A stretch of DNA of 13,238 nt from Perkinsus olseni (GCA_013115135.1 JABANP010000893.1:1-13238), one strand, 5' to 3'. Shown: positions 1 to 8,940, counted from the first letter of the stretch. A program made the numbers and translations. Notes: generated from the letters alone by a model not told the origin.

Positions 1-319
1 CGCTATATATATTTTATGAACTATGGCCTATCCATCTGACTGCAGCTCGCCCGCCGACAGTTACACAATGCAGGCTCGTCTGCCGACGGTTACACAATGC
101 AGGCTCGCTCGCCGATGGCTAGTGCTACAGCAATGTGCCCTAATTGAAGATAATGAGTATGAGTACTTAGTATATGATGATGAGTAGTGCAGGATCATTA
201 TTGTCTCATTTCAGTGTGTAATCTCGTACTCAATAGTCTCATCTTCCTATGGTATCTCCTACGGATTTGCGTCTATCGAGTGGTGAAGATCTTGAGCCTC
301 AGCCCTTCATTGGACCTCA
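1..319 (+). repeat. 5' LTR of element 1 (truncated by window edge)
   Basis: Bases 8-320 match 4017-4329 at a constant offset of 4009 with only two substitutions (81/4090 and 155/4164) and no indel. The few bases before position 8 differ by a small TA-run change, so the LTR continues upstream of the window. The 3' copy gives the full extent: it starts TGTAGGG and ends CCTCA, a TG...CA terminus, which places the end here at 319. The near identity of the two copies implies a fairly recent insertion, yet the internal genes are badly broken. Confidence 0.8.
53..119 (+). repeat. 29-bp tandem repeat inside the LTR
   Basis: The unit starting GCCGACAGTTACACAATG begins at 53, again at 82 and partially at 111, giving about 2.3 copies with a 29-base period. 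The 3' LTR carries the same array from about 4062. Short tandem repeats in an LTR often lie in the promoter/enhancer part (U3); that role is inferred here. Confidence 0.75.
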
Positions 320-366
320 GCTTCCGGCGGGGGTTCACACGGCCCGCTACAGTATTGAGTACCGTT

Positions 367-1691
367 ATGCCACCACCCGGCGCCACCACTAATGGGGCTG
401 CCTCTCCTCATAGCGGCAACGAGCAAGCGTCTGGAGGGACCAACAGCTGGCCTCCTTCTACTACCCAAGGCCCAGGGTCTGCTATAGTGGTAACACCCAG
501 CAGAAGGCAGAGAGCTCTTCTACTAATGGTATCCACGCCTCCTACAACGCCATTATTGGCCCCTAATGCTTCATGGATACATGATGCTGCCTACTCCAGT
601 TCCCTTCGGGGCACTACCCGACGTGAATCAGATCCCTCATGGGCGCCACAAAGATGGTAGCCGGTTTCGCCTCAACGGCCCCCGGTTGATAACCCTGTCC
701 TGGTTGTCACTTCTGCGTTCAAGATACAAGAACATTCACCTCAACTTCATAAATGGTATGGCTCTCTGAAGGGGCTCTATGATGGGTTTCCTGATGTGGG
801 CAAGTTTCTAGACGGTGACGACATTGCTGAAGGCCTACGGCTGTTAGCCAACCTGGTATCGAACGAAGGTTGGGGCCCCTACTGTTATGATCGCTCTCAT
901 CTGCGAACATGCCTGTCGCAAGCCGGAATCGTCAAGGAGCCGTGCAACTACGTTTGCTTTGTACTCCTTGTTATCAGCCCCCAATGAAGATGCCCTGATT
1001 GAGGCCCTAAGAAGAGCTGCTTCCCCATAATGACCAAGTCCATTATGTCAGCATCAACAACATGGCTGGTGTTGGTAACAGACATTATGCCAAGATCTTG
1101 AAGGTGGATGAATGTGATGGCTCTATGTGGAAACTATGTTTGCACATAGTTCTATCTACCTTACAGGCGGTTGAATTCACCCCCATCAACATCCAGGATC
1201 TCCGTCAGCGGTGGCTGTCCATCTCACAGAAGAAGGATGAGTACATCATTGACTTCGTCGCCCGAGAGTCTACCAAGTTTGAGGAGTATGCCAGAGCACT
1301 GATGCATCTGGGAATCACGGTACCATCATCTTATGAGAGGTTGGTATCCCTTACTCAGAGACTCCAGCCTAATATGAAGGCTCTCTTGGGTAAGCATATG
1401 AGATCCAAGGACCTGAGTCTGTACGCTGTCGACTACGACTATCTCTGCCGGGTACTCATTGGTCTAGAGAAGTCCTACTACGCGGTGTATGAGTTCGAGA
1501 GTCATGGCGGCAAGTCCAACTCGAAGTCTAATGACTGGGTCCCGGTTCAACAATCTACAAGGCGACCTCCTGGCCCTCCTGGTGAAGGCCCTTACAAGGG
1601 AAAGCCCAAGCATGATTGTCCTCACTGCGGGAAGAAGGGAGTGCGACACCCTCCAGAGGTGTGCTATTCCAATCCTGCGAGGATAAAATGA
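367..1691 (+). pseudogene. gag: gag of element 1, broken by frameshifts and a stop
   Basis: Gag is the structural polyprotein that packages retrotransposon RNA. The likely start is the ATG at 367, opening a Pro/Ser/Thr-rich N-terminus. The frame runs to 985 with one in-frame TAG at 658-660. Coding similarity in style then passes to another frame (about 950-1030) and a third (about 1012-1691), so at least two frameshifts and one stop break it. The last frame ends in a basic, proline-rich stretch and a zinc knuckle at about 1617-1664 with Cys, Cys, His, Cys in spacing CX2CX6HX4C. This is two residues longer than the usual CX2CX4HX4C. An alternative start at 249 in the LTR repeat gives only a short reading frame here. 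The gag call rests on position between LTR and protease plus the zinc knuckle; the capsid part is not recognisable by motif. Confidence 0.7.
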
Positions 1692-1754
1692 CAGTGCCAA
1701 CGGCGATAAGAAGACGGAAGGCAAATCTACCGGTGCCTCTCTTTCGAGTTCAGC

Positions 1755-3110
1755 CCCCAACTGGTACTACTACCGACCAGGCTGAGACGGCGGTGCCCCA
1801 GTTTATGGTCATGCCCTCTGAGACGAACCGGGTTGAATCACGGCTCCATGTTCCCTGTGCCGAAGTCTCTCTCCGTCAGCTGGACAACTGTCATCTGGTG
1901 ATGGGTATCGACTCCTTCTCCGAGGTTAGCATCGTGGACAGACAAGTGGTATCTAAGCTTCAAGACAAGGGGATCTCCTTAGACACCAGAACTGTCGGCA
2001 AGAGGACTTGCAGAGCGGCATGTGGTAGCCTCTTCAGCATTTCCCTCGAGGTTAATCTCCCGGTGATCTTCAACACTGACTGTGGTCCCAGGCTAGCTAT
2101 GATCTGGTGCTACGCTGTGACTAATTTCAAGTATCCCCATATACTCCTGGGTGCCTCTACATTGTCCCGCATGAGGGCTAGCATCGACCTGGACGAGTAC
2201 ATAATGAGGATCAAGAGCATGGACGGAGTCATGGTGCAGCTTCTGGCATCTCCGCCTACAGTACCCCCGGTAGCATCAGCTCCCAGCTCTGATCTCGAAG
2301 ACCATCTGGTCCAGTTATCTGATGAGGAGCTCTACCAATGGCATGTTAAGAGGTGTGAAGACCTACCTACGCCCAAGCTGTCATTCAAGCTCAAGGACAT
2401 GGTCCCCTCTGTTACTAGAAAGTATCCTATCCCGGCTCGCTTGAGGGAGTCCGTGGAACTGGAGCTTCAGAAGTTGGCTAGGCAGGGAGTCATCCAAGTG
2501 ATCAGAGAAGACGACATTGGCCCCAACGCTATAATTTCGCCGGGGTTTGCTAAAGATAAAGGTAGACCTGGCCCCAATGGTTGTCCGGCGGTGAGACTAT
2601 TGTGCGACTTCTCTGCCCTGAACGCGGTGATTAGCAGTGACCTATCTGCCCACTGGACCCGTTCCACTGATGATCTACAGGACAACATTCACACTATCCC
2701 TAGTGGATCTCAATGGTTCTTCAAGGCCGACATCAGCAATGCCTACTTCACCATCCCCCTTGATACCGAGGTGGTGCCCTTGACTACGTGCAGGTTCGGG
2801 GATATCTATATCCAATGGTTGCGCCTTCCCCAAGGACTTAACCTGTCCGCTCTCTACTTCCCCTTTGCTCTGAAGCTGCAGTTAGACCACCTCTACCCCA
2901 TTAAGGGTTTCTGGAGAAGGATGTTCTCCGTCTACTTGGACGACGTGGTGGGCCATGGTAAAACCAAGAACCAAGCTGAAGGCCGGTGCAGAATCCTATT
3001 GAGTGCCCTTCGTGCCATAGACAAGCCCGTATCGGACAAGGAACCTACGGTGGTTTGTCAATCACTGGACTGCCTTGGTCTTACCCCTATCCGACAAGGG
3101 CTGGTCCCTA
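1755..3110 (+). pseudogene. pol: pol of element 1: protease and reverse transcriptase
   Basis: One long frame covers protease and reverse transcriptase. The gag-pol junction (about 1680-1760) appears to cross more than one frame, so a programmed shift cannot be told from damage. Protease: a DS-F-S motif with the candidate catalytic Asp at about 1910, then the HILLG segment near 2140 that matches the late ILG of retropepsins. The Gly normally after Asp-Ser/Thr is replaced by Phe, which may mark an inactive or divergent enzyme. Reverse transcriptase (about 2330-3110): KADISNAY with the first Asp at 2729, LPQGLN (about 2827-2844), and YLDD at 2933-2944, followed by a LGL segment like the FLG motif. 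The order protease-RT-RNase H with no integrase between protease and RT excludes Ty1/copia order and resembles Ty3-like elements. The frame is lost at about 3080-3110. Confidence 0.85.
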
Positions 3111-3914
3111 TCGGAAGCCAATGTGAAGAAGCTCCAAAGTGCCTTGGCTACCAAGCCCAAGTCCAACAAGCAACTGAGATCCTTGGTGGGAGTCTACGAC
3201 TATGGGGTCACGGCCTTCTCCTTCAGCGAGGCTAATGAGTTCTCTTCTTTGATGGCTCCGCTTCATGATGCGGTGAATGTCTCCCCTTTCAAGTGGACGG
3301 ATGAGTGTGAGAAGGCCCAGCAACGTCTCCTCTCTCATCTTGTGAATGCCCCCAGGGCGTATCTGGCTTATGAGGACCTACTATCGCTGGATTCCAACAG
3401 CTCCTCCCTTTGTATCACTACTGATGCTAGTCTGATAGGAACTGGTGCTCACTTATGGTTTGTTGGCAAGCCAGCGGTAGACGTCTCTATACCAGATCTA
3501 CGAGTCGGTGGCCGAGCACAACTGATTGGTGCTCACAGCTCTCTGCTAGACCAGAGCCAGCAGAGATGGCACGTCTTTGAGAAGGAGTGTTACGCTATCT
3601 TTCAAGCCTCTCAGTCTTTCAGTCCTCTTCTCCGACTCCACTGTCGCCATAGCGAAGTTCCTCAATGAGAATGACGATGACCTCTTCTCCGGCAAGACTG
3701 CTATTAAGGCTAGAAGATTTCGGGCGTGGCAGATGGAGATGGCCGAGTTTGACCACATACCCATCAGGTTGTGATCTCTATTGATACGGCGGATGTGGTG
3801 GACAAGCTCTACTTTAACAACTACCTACCCACTGAGTCATCCAAGGATGCTATGTGGCATGCTGGTGTCGAACTACCATCTCACAATTCACATGACCCAC
3901 AACAAGAACAATAG
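3105..3914 (+). pseudogene. pol: pol of element 1: RT thumb/connection and RNase H, end of pol
   Basis: This continues the reverse transcriptase in a second frame with the connection segment (LRSLVG, then FKWTDECEKA) and then RNase H, which removes RNA from the RNA-DNA hybrid during reverse transcription. TTDAS has its Asp at about 3423, EKECYAI supplies the Glu near 3580, and FSDS in a third frame supplies the next Asp at about 3634. The final 48 or so codons lie in yet another frame and stop with TAG at 3912-3914. Frameshifts are at about 3610-3630 and about 3768. No integrase zinc finger or DDE core follows: pol ends about 40 bases before the 3' LTR. Either this lineage lacks integrase or this copy or its parent lost it. 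Confidence 0.8.
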
Positions 3915-3944
3915 TATGTCATAGTATCTTTCATCAACTATGTC

Positions 3945-3956
3945 ATAGGGGGACTC
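3945..3956 (+). promoter_or_regulatory. candidate polypurine tract before the 3' LTR
   Basis: A short purine run AGGGGGA at about 3946-3952 lies just upstream of the proposed LTR start TGTAGGG at 3957. Polypurine tracts prime plus-strand DNA synthesis in LTR elements and normally touch the LTR; here four bases (CTC plus boundary uncertainty) intervene, so the LTR may start slightly earlier. Confidence 0.4.
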
Positions 3957-4328
3957 TGTAGGGTATGTGTATTATTCGAAGACGCAAGACTCACGTCTTG
4001 CTTCCTTACGCCCCCTTATATTTTATGAACTATGGCCTATCCATCTGACTGCAGCTCGCCCGCCGACAGTTACACAATGCAGGCTCGTCCGCCGACGGTT
4101 ACACAATGCAGGCTCGCTCGCCGATGGCTAGTGCTACAGCAATGTGCCCTAATTGAAGATAATTAGTATGAGTACTTAGTATATGATGATGAGTAGTGCA
4201 GGATCATTATTGTCTCATTTCAGTGTGTAATCTCGTACTCAATAGTCTCATCTTCCTATGGTATCTCCTACGGATTTGCGTCTATCGAGTGGTGAAGATC
4301 TTGAGCCTCAGCCCTTCATTGGACCTCA
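3957..4328 (+). repeat. 3' LTR of element 1
   Basis: Full-length LTR of about 372 bases, from TGTAGGG to CCTCA. Its last 313 bases match 8-320. The first 60 bases, missing from the truncated 5' copy, contain a stem-loop at 3984-4001. The sequence after 4329 is unrelated to that after 320, which fixes the 3' boundary to within a base or so. Confidence 0.75.
3984..4001. repeat. stem-loop near the LTR start
   Basis: GCAAGAC, a TCAC loop and GTCTTGC form a perfect 7-bp stem in the first 50 bases of the LTR. It could be an RNA structure or protein site in U3; no function is shown. Confidence 0.5.
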
Positions 4329-4569
4329 GTCATTTGATATGATATTTGATAACCTCAGTCAATCGCGAGTAGCCGCACCTGGTGTGCGAAGATTCGACTT
4401 TAAGTCTGGCAAGGGCAAGGGTGATAAAGGCGGCAAAGGCAAGGGAAGGAGAAGCCGTGAAGGAGGCCAATCGGTGAAACGCTGTGAGTTTTGCAATAAG
4501 ACCAATCACACGATTGAATTTCAATCGTTGAAACGTGTAGATTTCTTGCTAAAGCAAGAATGGCCTTGA
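4258..4569 (+). pseudogene. gag: gag remnant with zinc knuckle (element 2), frame open across the LTR edge
   Basis: A 103-codon open frame starts at the ATG in the LTR repeat and runs through the LTR boundary at 4329 into sequence unrelated to element 1. The new part is rich in Lys and Gly (about 4396-4450) and then has a zinc knuckle CX2CX4H at about 4483-4512, with Gln where the last Cys should be. Lys/Gly-rich basic tracts followed by a CCHC knuckle fit the nucleocapsid end of a gag. The capsid part is absent. Two readings are possible: element 1 inserted into the gag of element 2, with the open frame across the edge by chance, or element 2 shares the LTR and leader of element 1. It is not clear which is right. 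Confidence 0.5.
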
Positions 4570-4619
4570 AGGTAAGCAACCTCGGGAAGCGGTTTCATGT
4601 ATTAGATTCTCCAATGCCG

Positions 4620-5150
4620 CTGTTGCTTCAATCTGAGTGTGCCTTGTCGATTCAGGATCAAGTGATTCAATCATAACTCGATCGGCATTAAGCAAGGTTG
4701 GTAGAGGTTGTAGTTCAGTTGAAGGTCACCAGGTTGCATTATCGACCATTAAAGGTGAGTACCATCGCAAAGATCCCTGCTACTGTGTTGAGTTGTAACG
4801 ATGATATACGGAACACTATGCCTGGTTCAGTCGTTGACGCAGATCACATAGTACACGTGGGTGACTACAGAGTTGATATAATTCTAGGATGCGATTGGAT
4901 AGCGATGCACTCTCCTGTAGTATTCGAGAGCACGCATTACACTGAGCCTATAATAGCCGCTTCACCGGCATTAGCCACTGGCGCAGATTCTCAAATTAGA
5001 ATAGATGAACAAACTGGGAACAGAATCACAGCTATTATTGATGAACCTGATTTCATCGCTCGTAGACTAACTGATGGTGATGGTAAATCTGTTTGGCAAG
5101 TGGAATGGAAGTGGATTGATGATAAAGCTCCTCCAGGGGTATTCCGTTCC
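4620..5150 (+). pseudogene. pol: aspartic protease region of element 2
   Basis: Retropepsin-type protease that processes Gag-Pol. A VDSGSSDS motif at about 4646-4669 carries the canonical Asp-Ser-Gly (Asp codon 4649-4651) in one frame. The rest is in a different frame from 4698, including DIILGCDWIAMHSP at about 4875-4916, the late ILG-type hydrophobic Gly segment that packs against the active site. The coding frame then continues to about 5135, where a W-VEWKW stretch leads into the reverse transcriptase after another frameshift. At least two frameshifts make it non-functional as it stands. Confidence 0.7.
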
Positions 5151-5790
5151 TCCCACTTATGAAAAGCAGATGGAATCACTGAGTCAATCGCAGTTAGATA
5201 CATGGCAAACGGAAATCAAGAATTGGGATTCCCAAGGCTTCATGCAAGAAGTCAATAGATCTGATTTGAAGGGAACGTTGACTTCAATGGGAGTCGCGCA
5301 AGAACACAAAATCACAACTCCTTGCCGTCCTGTTATAGACTTCAAGCCTCTAAATAATCAGATCCATTCATATCCCAATTCGGATGACCATGTTACCGTC
5401 GACGATACATTACGCCGATGGAGAGCGGATTATACACGTGATGGGAGATCGATAGATAGCTGGGTATTGATAGATATAAAGAAAGCATACCTTTGCGTAC
5501 GCATGAGCCCTAAATGCGCGGCATATCAAGGCCTCATCATAAAATATGAGAAAGGATCAACAAGATACACGCGATTGGATCGCCCAGGATTTGGCATTAA
5601 TATTGCTCCAAAAGTACTGAGAAGTATCATAAGATATATTCTCTGCGAGGAAGGTCTTGAAAGCCCGATAGATATGTTCGTAGATGATATGCGAGTACCA
5701 ACTGAGCATGTAGATCAGTTGCGCGAAGCATTAAATAGGAACGGGTTTCCAACAAAAAACCCAGAGAGCAGTAGCTCAGCACGGATTTAA
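5136..5790 (+). pseudogene. pol: reverse transcriptase of element 2
   Basis: RNA-directed DNA polymerase. Visible landmarks in order are CRPVIDFKPLNNQI (fingers, about 5323-5364), VLIDIKKAY with the first catalytic Asp (about 5464-5490), the FGINIAPKVL block (about 5590-5619), where LTR-element RTs usually have a QG-type motif, and FVDD (about 5677-5688) in place of YVDD, followed by NGFPTKNPE. The frame closes at 5788-5790, while the coding sense continues in another frame just beyond. The RT is clearly unlike that of element 1: the DIKKAY and NIAPK motifs differ and the two share no long stretch. I read it as an LTR-retrotransposon RT outside typical Ty3 and copia consensus, with some BEL/Pao flavour; the family is uncertain. 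Confidence 0.8.
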
Positions 5791-5816
5791 GGATTACAAA
5801 TGACTGGTGCGAATAG

Positions 5817-6617
5817 ATGGAAAGTGACATCCAGCCCATTGCTGGCTTCACCTATCGTAATCTTCGTTCGTGGGTGGCCACGATAGCATCATCTCATTAT
5901 CCTGTCCTAGGATGGCTCTCGCCAGCAGCCAGAGCGCTGGAGAGACTGAGTGTTATTGCCAATCCGAGCGCAACTTCGCCCGATCCTTTTCCTGATGATA
6001 TTGTGACAAAAGCACATAAATTGTACTCAGACATTGTACTACGAGATCCAGCTACTGGATTCTTCCGAGTAGATCGCTCACAGCCATGGTCTTTGCATAC
6101 AGATGCTTCGGCGGACGCAATCGGCGCATGCTTATATCTTGGGTCGCAATTAGTCGAAGATAAATCTTGGCTACGAGCCACGAAAGACATTCGGCCTATC
6201 GATACAGTAGAGCTAGAAGCAGGCTTGAGAGCTCTGAACGACCTAACGGTTCCCTGGATAAGAGCCTTAGGAATTAAAACTGGTCTTGCACTTACAGTGT
6301 ATGTCGATAACAAGCCAGTCCTAGGCCCACTTTCTAGGAAGAAACTCAGCCATTGGGTTGCATCCAAGGGTCTTGCATCAGGTGCAGCGGAGGTTAGGCT
6401 ACAAATGATAGACGACCTCGTACAGCTGTATAAAATAGACGTAACGTTCAGATACATAGCCAGTGGTGAGAACCCTGCGGATGAACGATCACGAATACCT
6501 GATTATCTAAAATGGCCCGAACCATCAAGGCGTGAGTTGAAAGCGAAGCCTGAGTCTCATACTTTAGCAGCAGCTACTCGTTCCAATGAAGGGCAGGACG
6601 TGAGTAGTACTTACTGA
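5817..6617 (+). pseudogene. pol: RT-RNase H connection and RNase H of element 2
   Basis: Open frame of 266 codons; the ATG at 5817 is only the first Met in the frame and not a true start, since this is an internal pol segment. Residues about 18-44 (SWVATIASSHYPVLGWLSP...) match the connection region after RT in many LTR-element pols. RNase H follows with all four acidic residues visible: Asp96 in HTDAS, Glu in the DTVELEAG segment (about residue 132), Asp164 in VYVDN and Asp222 in ENPADERSR. The last motif is characteristic of the RNase H of BEL/Pao and related elements. This is the longest undamaged piece of the element. It ends at TGA 6615-6617, just before the integrase in another frame. 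Confidence 0.8.
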
Positions 6618-6643
6618 GTACGTGTGAGAATGGCTAGCTGATT

Positions 6644-7654
6644 ATCCCACCTGGTCACGTGAAACAATTTGTAGAAGATAATCACGACCATGAAGGTGCA
6701 GAAGCTCTATATCAAAGACTTCGCAAATGGGTAAAATCAGAACCAGGGTTCCGAGCAATATGCCGAGAGGTTGTTGCTCAGTGTGACGTTTGTAAACGTG
6801 CCAAGGCACATCCGAACCAGAACACGGATGGACTAGATCCTGAGACAGGAAAGAAGAAGAAACGTGATGACGTTGAAAAACGTGTAACACGCAAGTCTTT
6901 CATTCCATTCAATAAATTCCATATTGATGTAGTCGGAAACTACAGAGTTGTTTCTGGTAAGAAGTCATTCTTCGTCGTCACACTAGTGGATAGTGCCACT
7001 GGATATGCTCTGCGCTCTCTCTCCCACGAAATCGGCGCCCGTGGTTGAAGACATAGAGGTTCTATTGAGCCATATGTTAGAGACCTTTCACACAACCCCT
7101 TTGGTTGTCTGGTCTGACTCGGTGCGAATCTGGTTTCGAAACGAGTTGAGGCAATCCTGTTGAAACATGATATTTTACATTACACGACTGCGAAGAATAC
7201 TTCGCTGAGTAATGGAAAAGTAGAGAGGTTTCATAGAACACTCAACGAGTACCTCCGTACTCATGCCTCCCACGATGAAATTGGCTGGCCTGAATTCACC
7301 AGACAAGTCAAAAAGGGAGTGACGAAGTATAATAAAACCCCTTACCACGGCGTGTCTGCGCATGAGAAGGTATTTAGGTTTTCACCTAACTGTGAACCCT
7401 ACCGTCCAGTGCAGTCACGCGACGAATGGGATGAACTTTGTCGTGAAAACAAAGCAGAATGGGGACGAGGACTGGAACCCGGTACTTGTGTATTTTACCG
7501 GAATCCCAGACCTTCGAATAAAGTAATCGATACACTCCGTGTGTCGAAGGAAAATCCACGGTAGTCCGCCGCAGGAGACAATCGTGTGTATGCGTGCGGG
7601 GCGGTGTACGTCACCGAGCCGTTCATCGTGAGAGGTCAGCGTCTGGCACGGTAG
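6644..7654 (+). pseudogene. pol: DDE integrase of element 2 (interrupted)
   Basis: Inserts the reverse-transcribed DNA into the chromosome. An HHCC zinc-binding head starts near 6670 (HDHEG, then CDVC at about 6782-6793). The catalytic core follows with the first Asp in FHIDVVG (about 6919). Two compensating frameshifts near 7035 and 7118 put the second Asp (VVWSDS, about 7111-7119) out of frame. The Glu is in NGKVERFH (about 7220), and the second Asp and the Glu are separated by 35 residues once the shifts are allowed for, the classic D-35-E spacing. The frame then runs to TAG 7562-7564. In the same frame a further 29 codons look coding (VYACGAVYVTEPF) up to TAG 7652-7654, so 7562 is probably a premature stop inside the C-terminal domain. 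Confidence 0.8.
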
Positions 7655-7683
7655 TGCCGGGTGTCCTGTCGATGTTTTTGACC
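7522..7683 (+). repeat. repeat A1: 162-bp perfect direct repeat (element 2 pol tail)
   Basis: Identical over 162 bases to 12992-13153 at an offset of 5470. It contains the last 44 or so codons of the integrase frame, including the in-frame TAG at 7562, plus about 29 bases of 3' flank ending GTTTTTGACC. The flanks differ on both sides. Confidence 0.95.
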
Positions 7684-7770
7684 TACGTCGCTCCGGACAC
7701 GAGCTCGGTTTGCAGCTCCCGCCAGGTTGAGTTCACCTTGCTCCGCCGCCCTCTCCTCCTCGGGGCTCCC
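7684..7770. other. short flank after repeat A1, nothing recognised
   Basis: Sequence between the end of repeat A1 and the minisatellite. No 3' LTR of element 2, polypurine tract or gene could be recognised in it. Confidence 0.4.
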
Positions 7771-8042
7771 CCTCACCTGCCGTCTCTCACGGCTCTCGGG
7801 ACTCTCACGCTCCCATTGGGCTCTCCCTCACCTGCCGTCTCTCACGGCTCTCGGGACTCTCACGCTCCCATTGGGCTCTCCCTCACCTGCCGTCTCTCAC
7901 GGCTCTCGGGACTCTCACGCTCCCCTTTGGCACACTCTGCCTCCCTCCTGGCGTGTTACCTCCCTCACCTGCAGTCTCTCACGACTCTCGGGACTCTCAC
8001 GCTCCCATTTGGCACACTCTGCCTCCCTCCTGCCGTGCTACC
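7771..8042. repeat. GC-rich minisatellite, 55/82-bp units
   Basis: Units beginning CCTCACCTGC start at 7771, 7826, 7881 and 7963. The first two periods are 55 bases and nearly perfect. The third unit is 82 bases because it carries an extra block TTGGCACACTCTGCCTCCCT, which returns in the fourth unit at about 8009. Since 55 and 82 are not multiples of three, the open frames across the array are a by-product of composition. Confidence 0.9.
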
Positions 8043-8052
8043 CGCCTCCCGC

Positions 8053-8075
8053 CAGTGGCTGAGCCACTGTGGCTC
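8053..8075. repeat. zigzag palindrome Z1
   Basis: CAGTGGCT-G-AGCCACTG (8053-8069) overlaps GAGCCAC-T-GTGGCTC (8061-8075). Both are perfect with a one-base centre and arms of 8 and 7. The middle block pairs with either side, giving an X-n-X'-n-X layout. Confidence 0.9.
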
Positions 8076-8245
8076 CCATGCACGCACCCGTGCAGCACTT
8101 TACCCCCGGTTACCACTTGACTCAACACACAGGCGTTACGAAACTGTGCTTGTCTCCACTTCCTGGGGCCCACGTGCGCTCCTCTTCCCCCCCCGAGGGG
8201 GACCCCCGCGGGTTCTCTCCTTCTCTAGGCGTCACGGATGTACGA

Positions 8246-8266
8246 CCGCCGGGGGACCCCCGGCGG
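8246..8266. repeat. one-base-centre palindrome, arms 10
   Basis: CCGCCGGGGG, axis A, CCCCCGGCGG; the longest of the set. A similar shorter C/G fold lies just upstream at about 8186-8206. Confidence 0.9.
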
Positions 8267-8284
8267 GGTTACACACGCCACTCA

Positions 8285-8424
8285 TTCCCAGTGTGTCTCC
8301 CCAGCTTTGCCTCGGGACGGCTTGTCCGCTGGGTTTGCTTCTGCGGCTACTCGGGAGACATGCATCGCGATGTGGTTCACGGCAACGTATTCCCACAACC
8401 GCCCGACTACGCCGTTCACGTCCG
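8285..8424 (-). pseudogene. RNase H C-terminal fragment, copy 1
   Basis: On the minus strand, the frame reads DVNGVVGRLWEY, then HVSRVAAEANPADKPSRG (core motif at 8309-8344) and stops shortly after. The NPADxxSR motif contains the last Asp of retroelement RNase H, as in DIRS, BEL/Pao and related elements, and also occurs in element 2 (ENPADERSR). No reverse transcriptase or the rest of RNase H could be found upstream on that strand, so this is a fragment. The open frame extends further upstream to about 8659, but that part is not recognisable. Confidence 0.6.
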
Positions 8425-8503
8425 ACGAGGCGGCTGACTCCTTCTTCACCTGCCGAGTTGGTGTCGGCCACTCTGTTGTCGGGTGCGCTGTAGACTTTCT
8501 GCT

Positions 8504-8522
8504 CCCTTTCTCGTAGAAAGGG
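8504..8522. repeat. hairpin, arms 8, loop 3
   Basis: CCCTTTCT, CGT, AGAAAGGG. One of the few in the field with a three-base rather than one-base centre. Confidence 0.85.
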
Positions 8523-8813
8523 CGTCCTAGACGGTTTCTACAACGCGCCGAGCTGGGCCTGCGACTCCCTTTGCGGCTGAGTCTCGCCTTGCTCCACTGG
8601 CCCGTACTCGAGGCTGGGACCGCTCCTTGCGCCTTGCCTAGGGGTCGTGCCTTGCACACTACCCCGCTCCCTCGTGCTTTGCCAGTGGCCCGCTGTCACG
8701 TTCACGCGCCACTCTGACTTCCCTCCCCCTCGTGCACGATCCGTGCTCTCCTCCTCGCTGCTTGTTTCTTGGCGCCTCCGTCTGTACTCGACTCGACTAC
8801 CTCGAGGCTTGGA

Positions 8814-8834
8814 CCGCCGTCACGGCGGCGCCGT
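8814..8834. repeat. zigzag palindrome Z2
   Basis: CCGCCGT-C-ACGGCGG (8814-8828) overlaps ACGGCG-G-CGCCGT (8822-8834). Confidence 0.85.
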
Positions 8835-8880
8835 ACCTCATGCTACGGGTCTCTGTGACTCGCCAGATCCCAACGTTCCC

Positions 8881-8897
8881 AGTGTTGTGCCAACACT
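8881..8897. repeat. hairpin, arms 7, loop 3, inside a larger fold
   Basis: AGTGTTG, TGC, CAACACT. It is embedded between GTTCCC upstream (8875-8880) and GGGAAC downstream (about 8911-8916), so a larger imperfect foldback surrounds it. Confidence 0.8.
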
Positions 8898-8940
8898 CTC
8901 TGCGCGTTGTGGGAACTTCCTTGGCGCCGTGTTATAGTCT

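Noticed and set aside
249..265. TGGTATCTCC as a primer binding site resembling an initiator-Met site
   Set aside because: It lies 70 bases inside the repeat shared by both LTR copies, so it would not sit just after the LTR unless the two elements share a leader. The match beyond TGGTATC is poor.
367..3914. Introns joining the frames of element 1
   Set aside because: Frame changes occur at single points without missing conserved sequence or clear GT-AG segments, so frameshifts in a dead copy are simpler.
7035..7118. Programmed frameshifting within integrase
   Set aside because: Two opposite shifts inside the catalytic core about 80 bases apart are better explained by random indels.
7771..8042. 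CRISPR-like repeat/spacer array
   Set aside because: Units are contiguous tandem copies without unique spacers, in eukaryotic retroelement DNA.
7594..8493. Long + strand open frame of about 300 codons
   Set aside because: It runs through the minisatellite, whose 55-base period changes frame at each unit. The residues are a Ser/Leu/Pro-rich translation of C+T-rich DNA with no domain.
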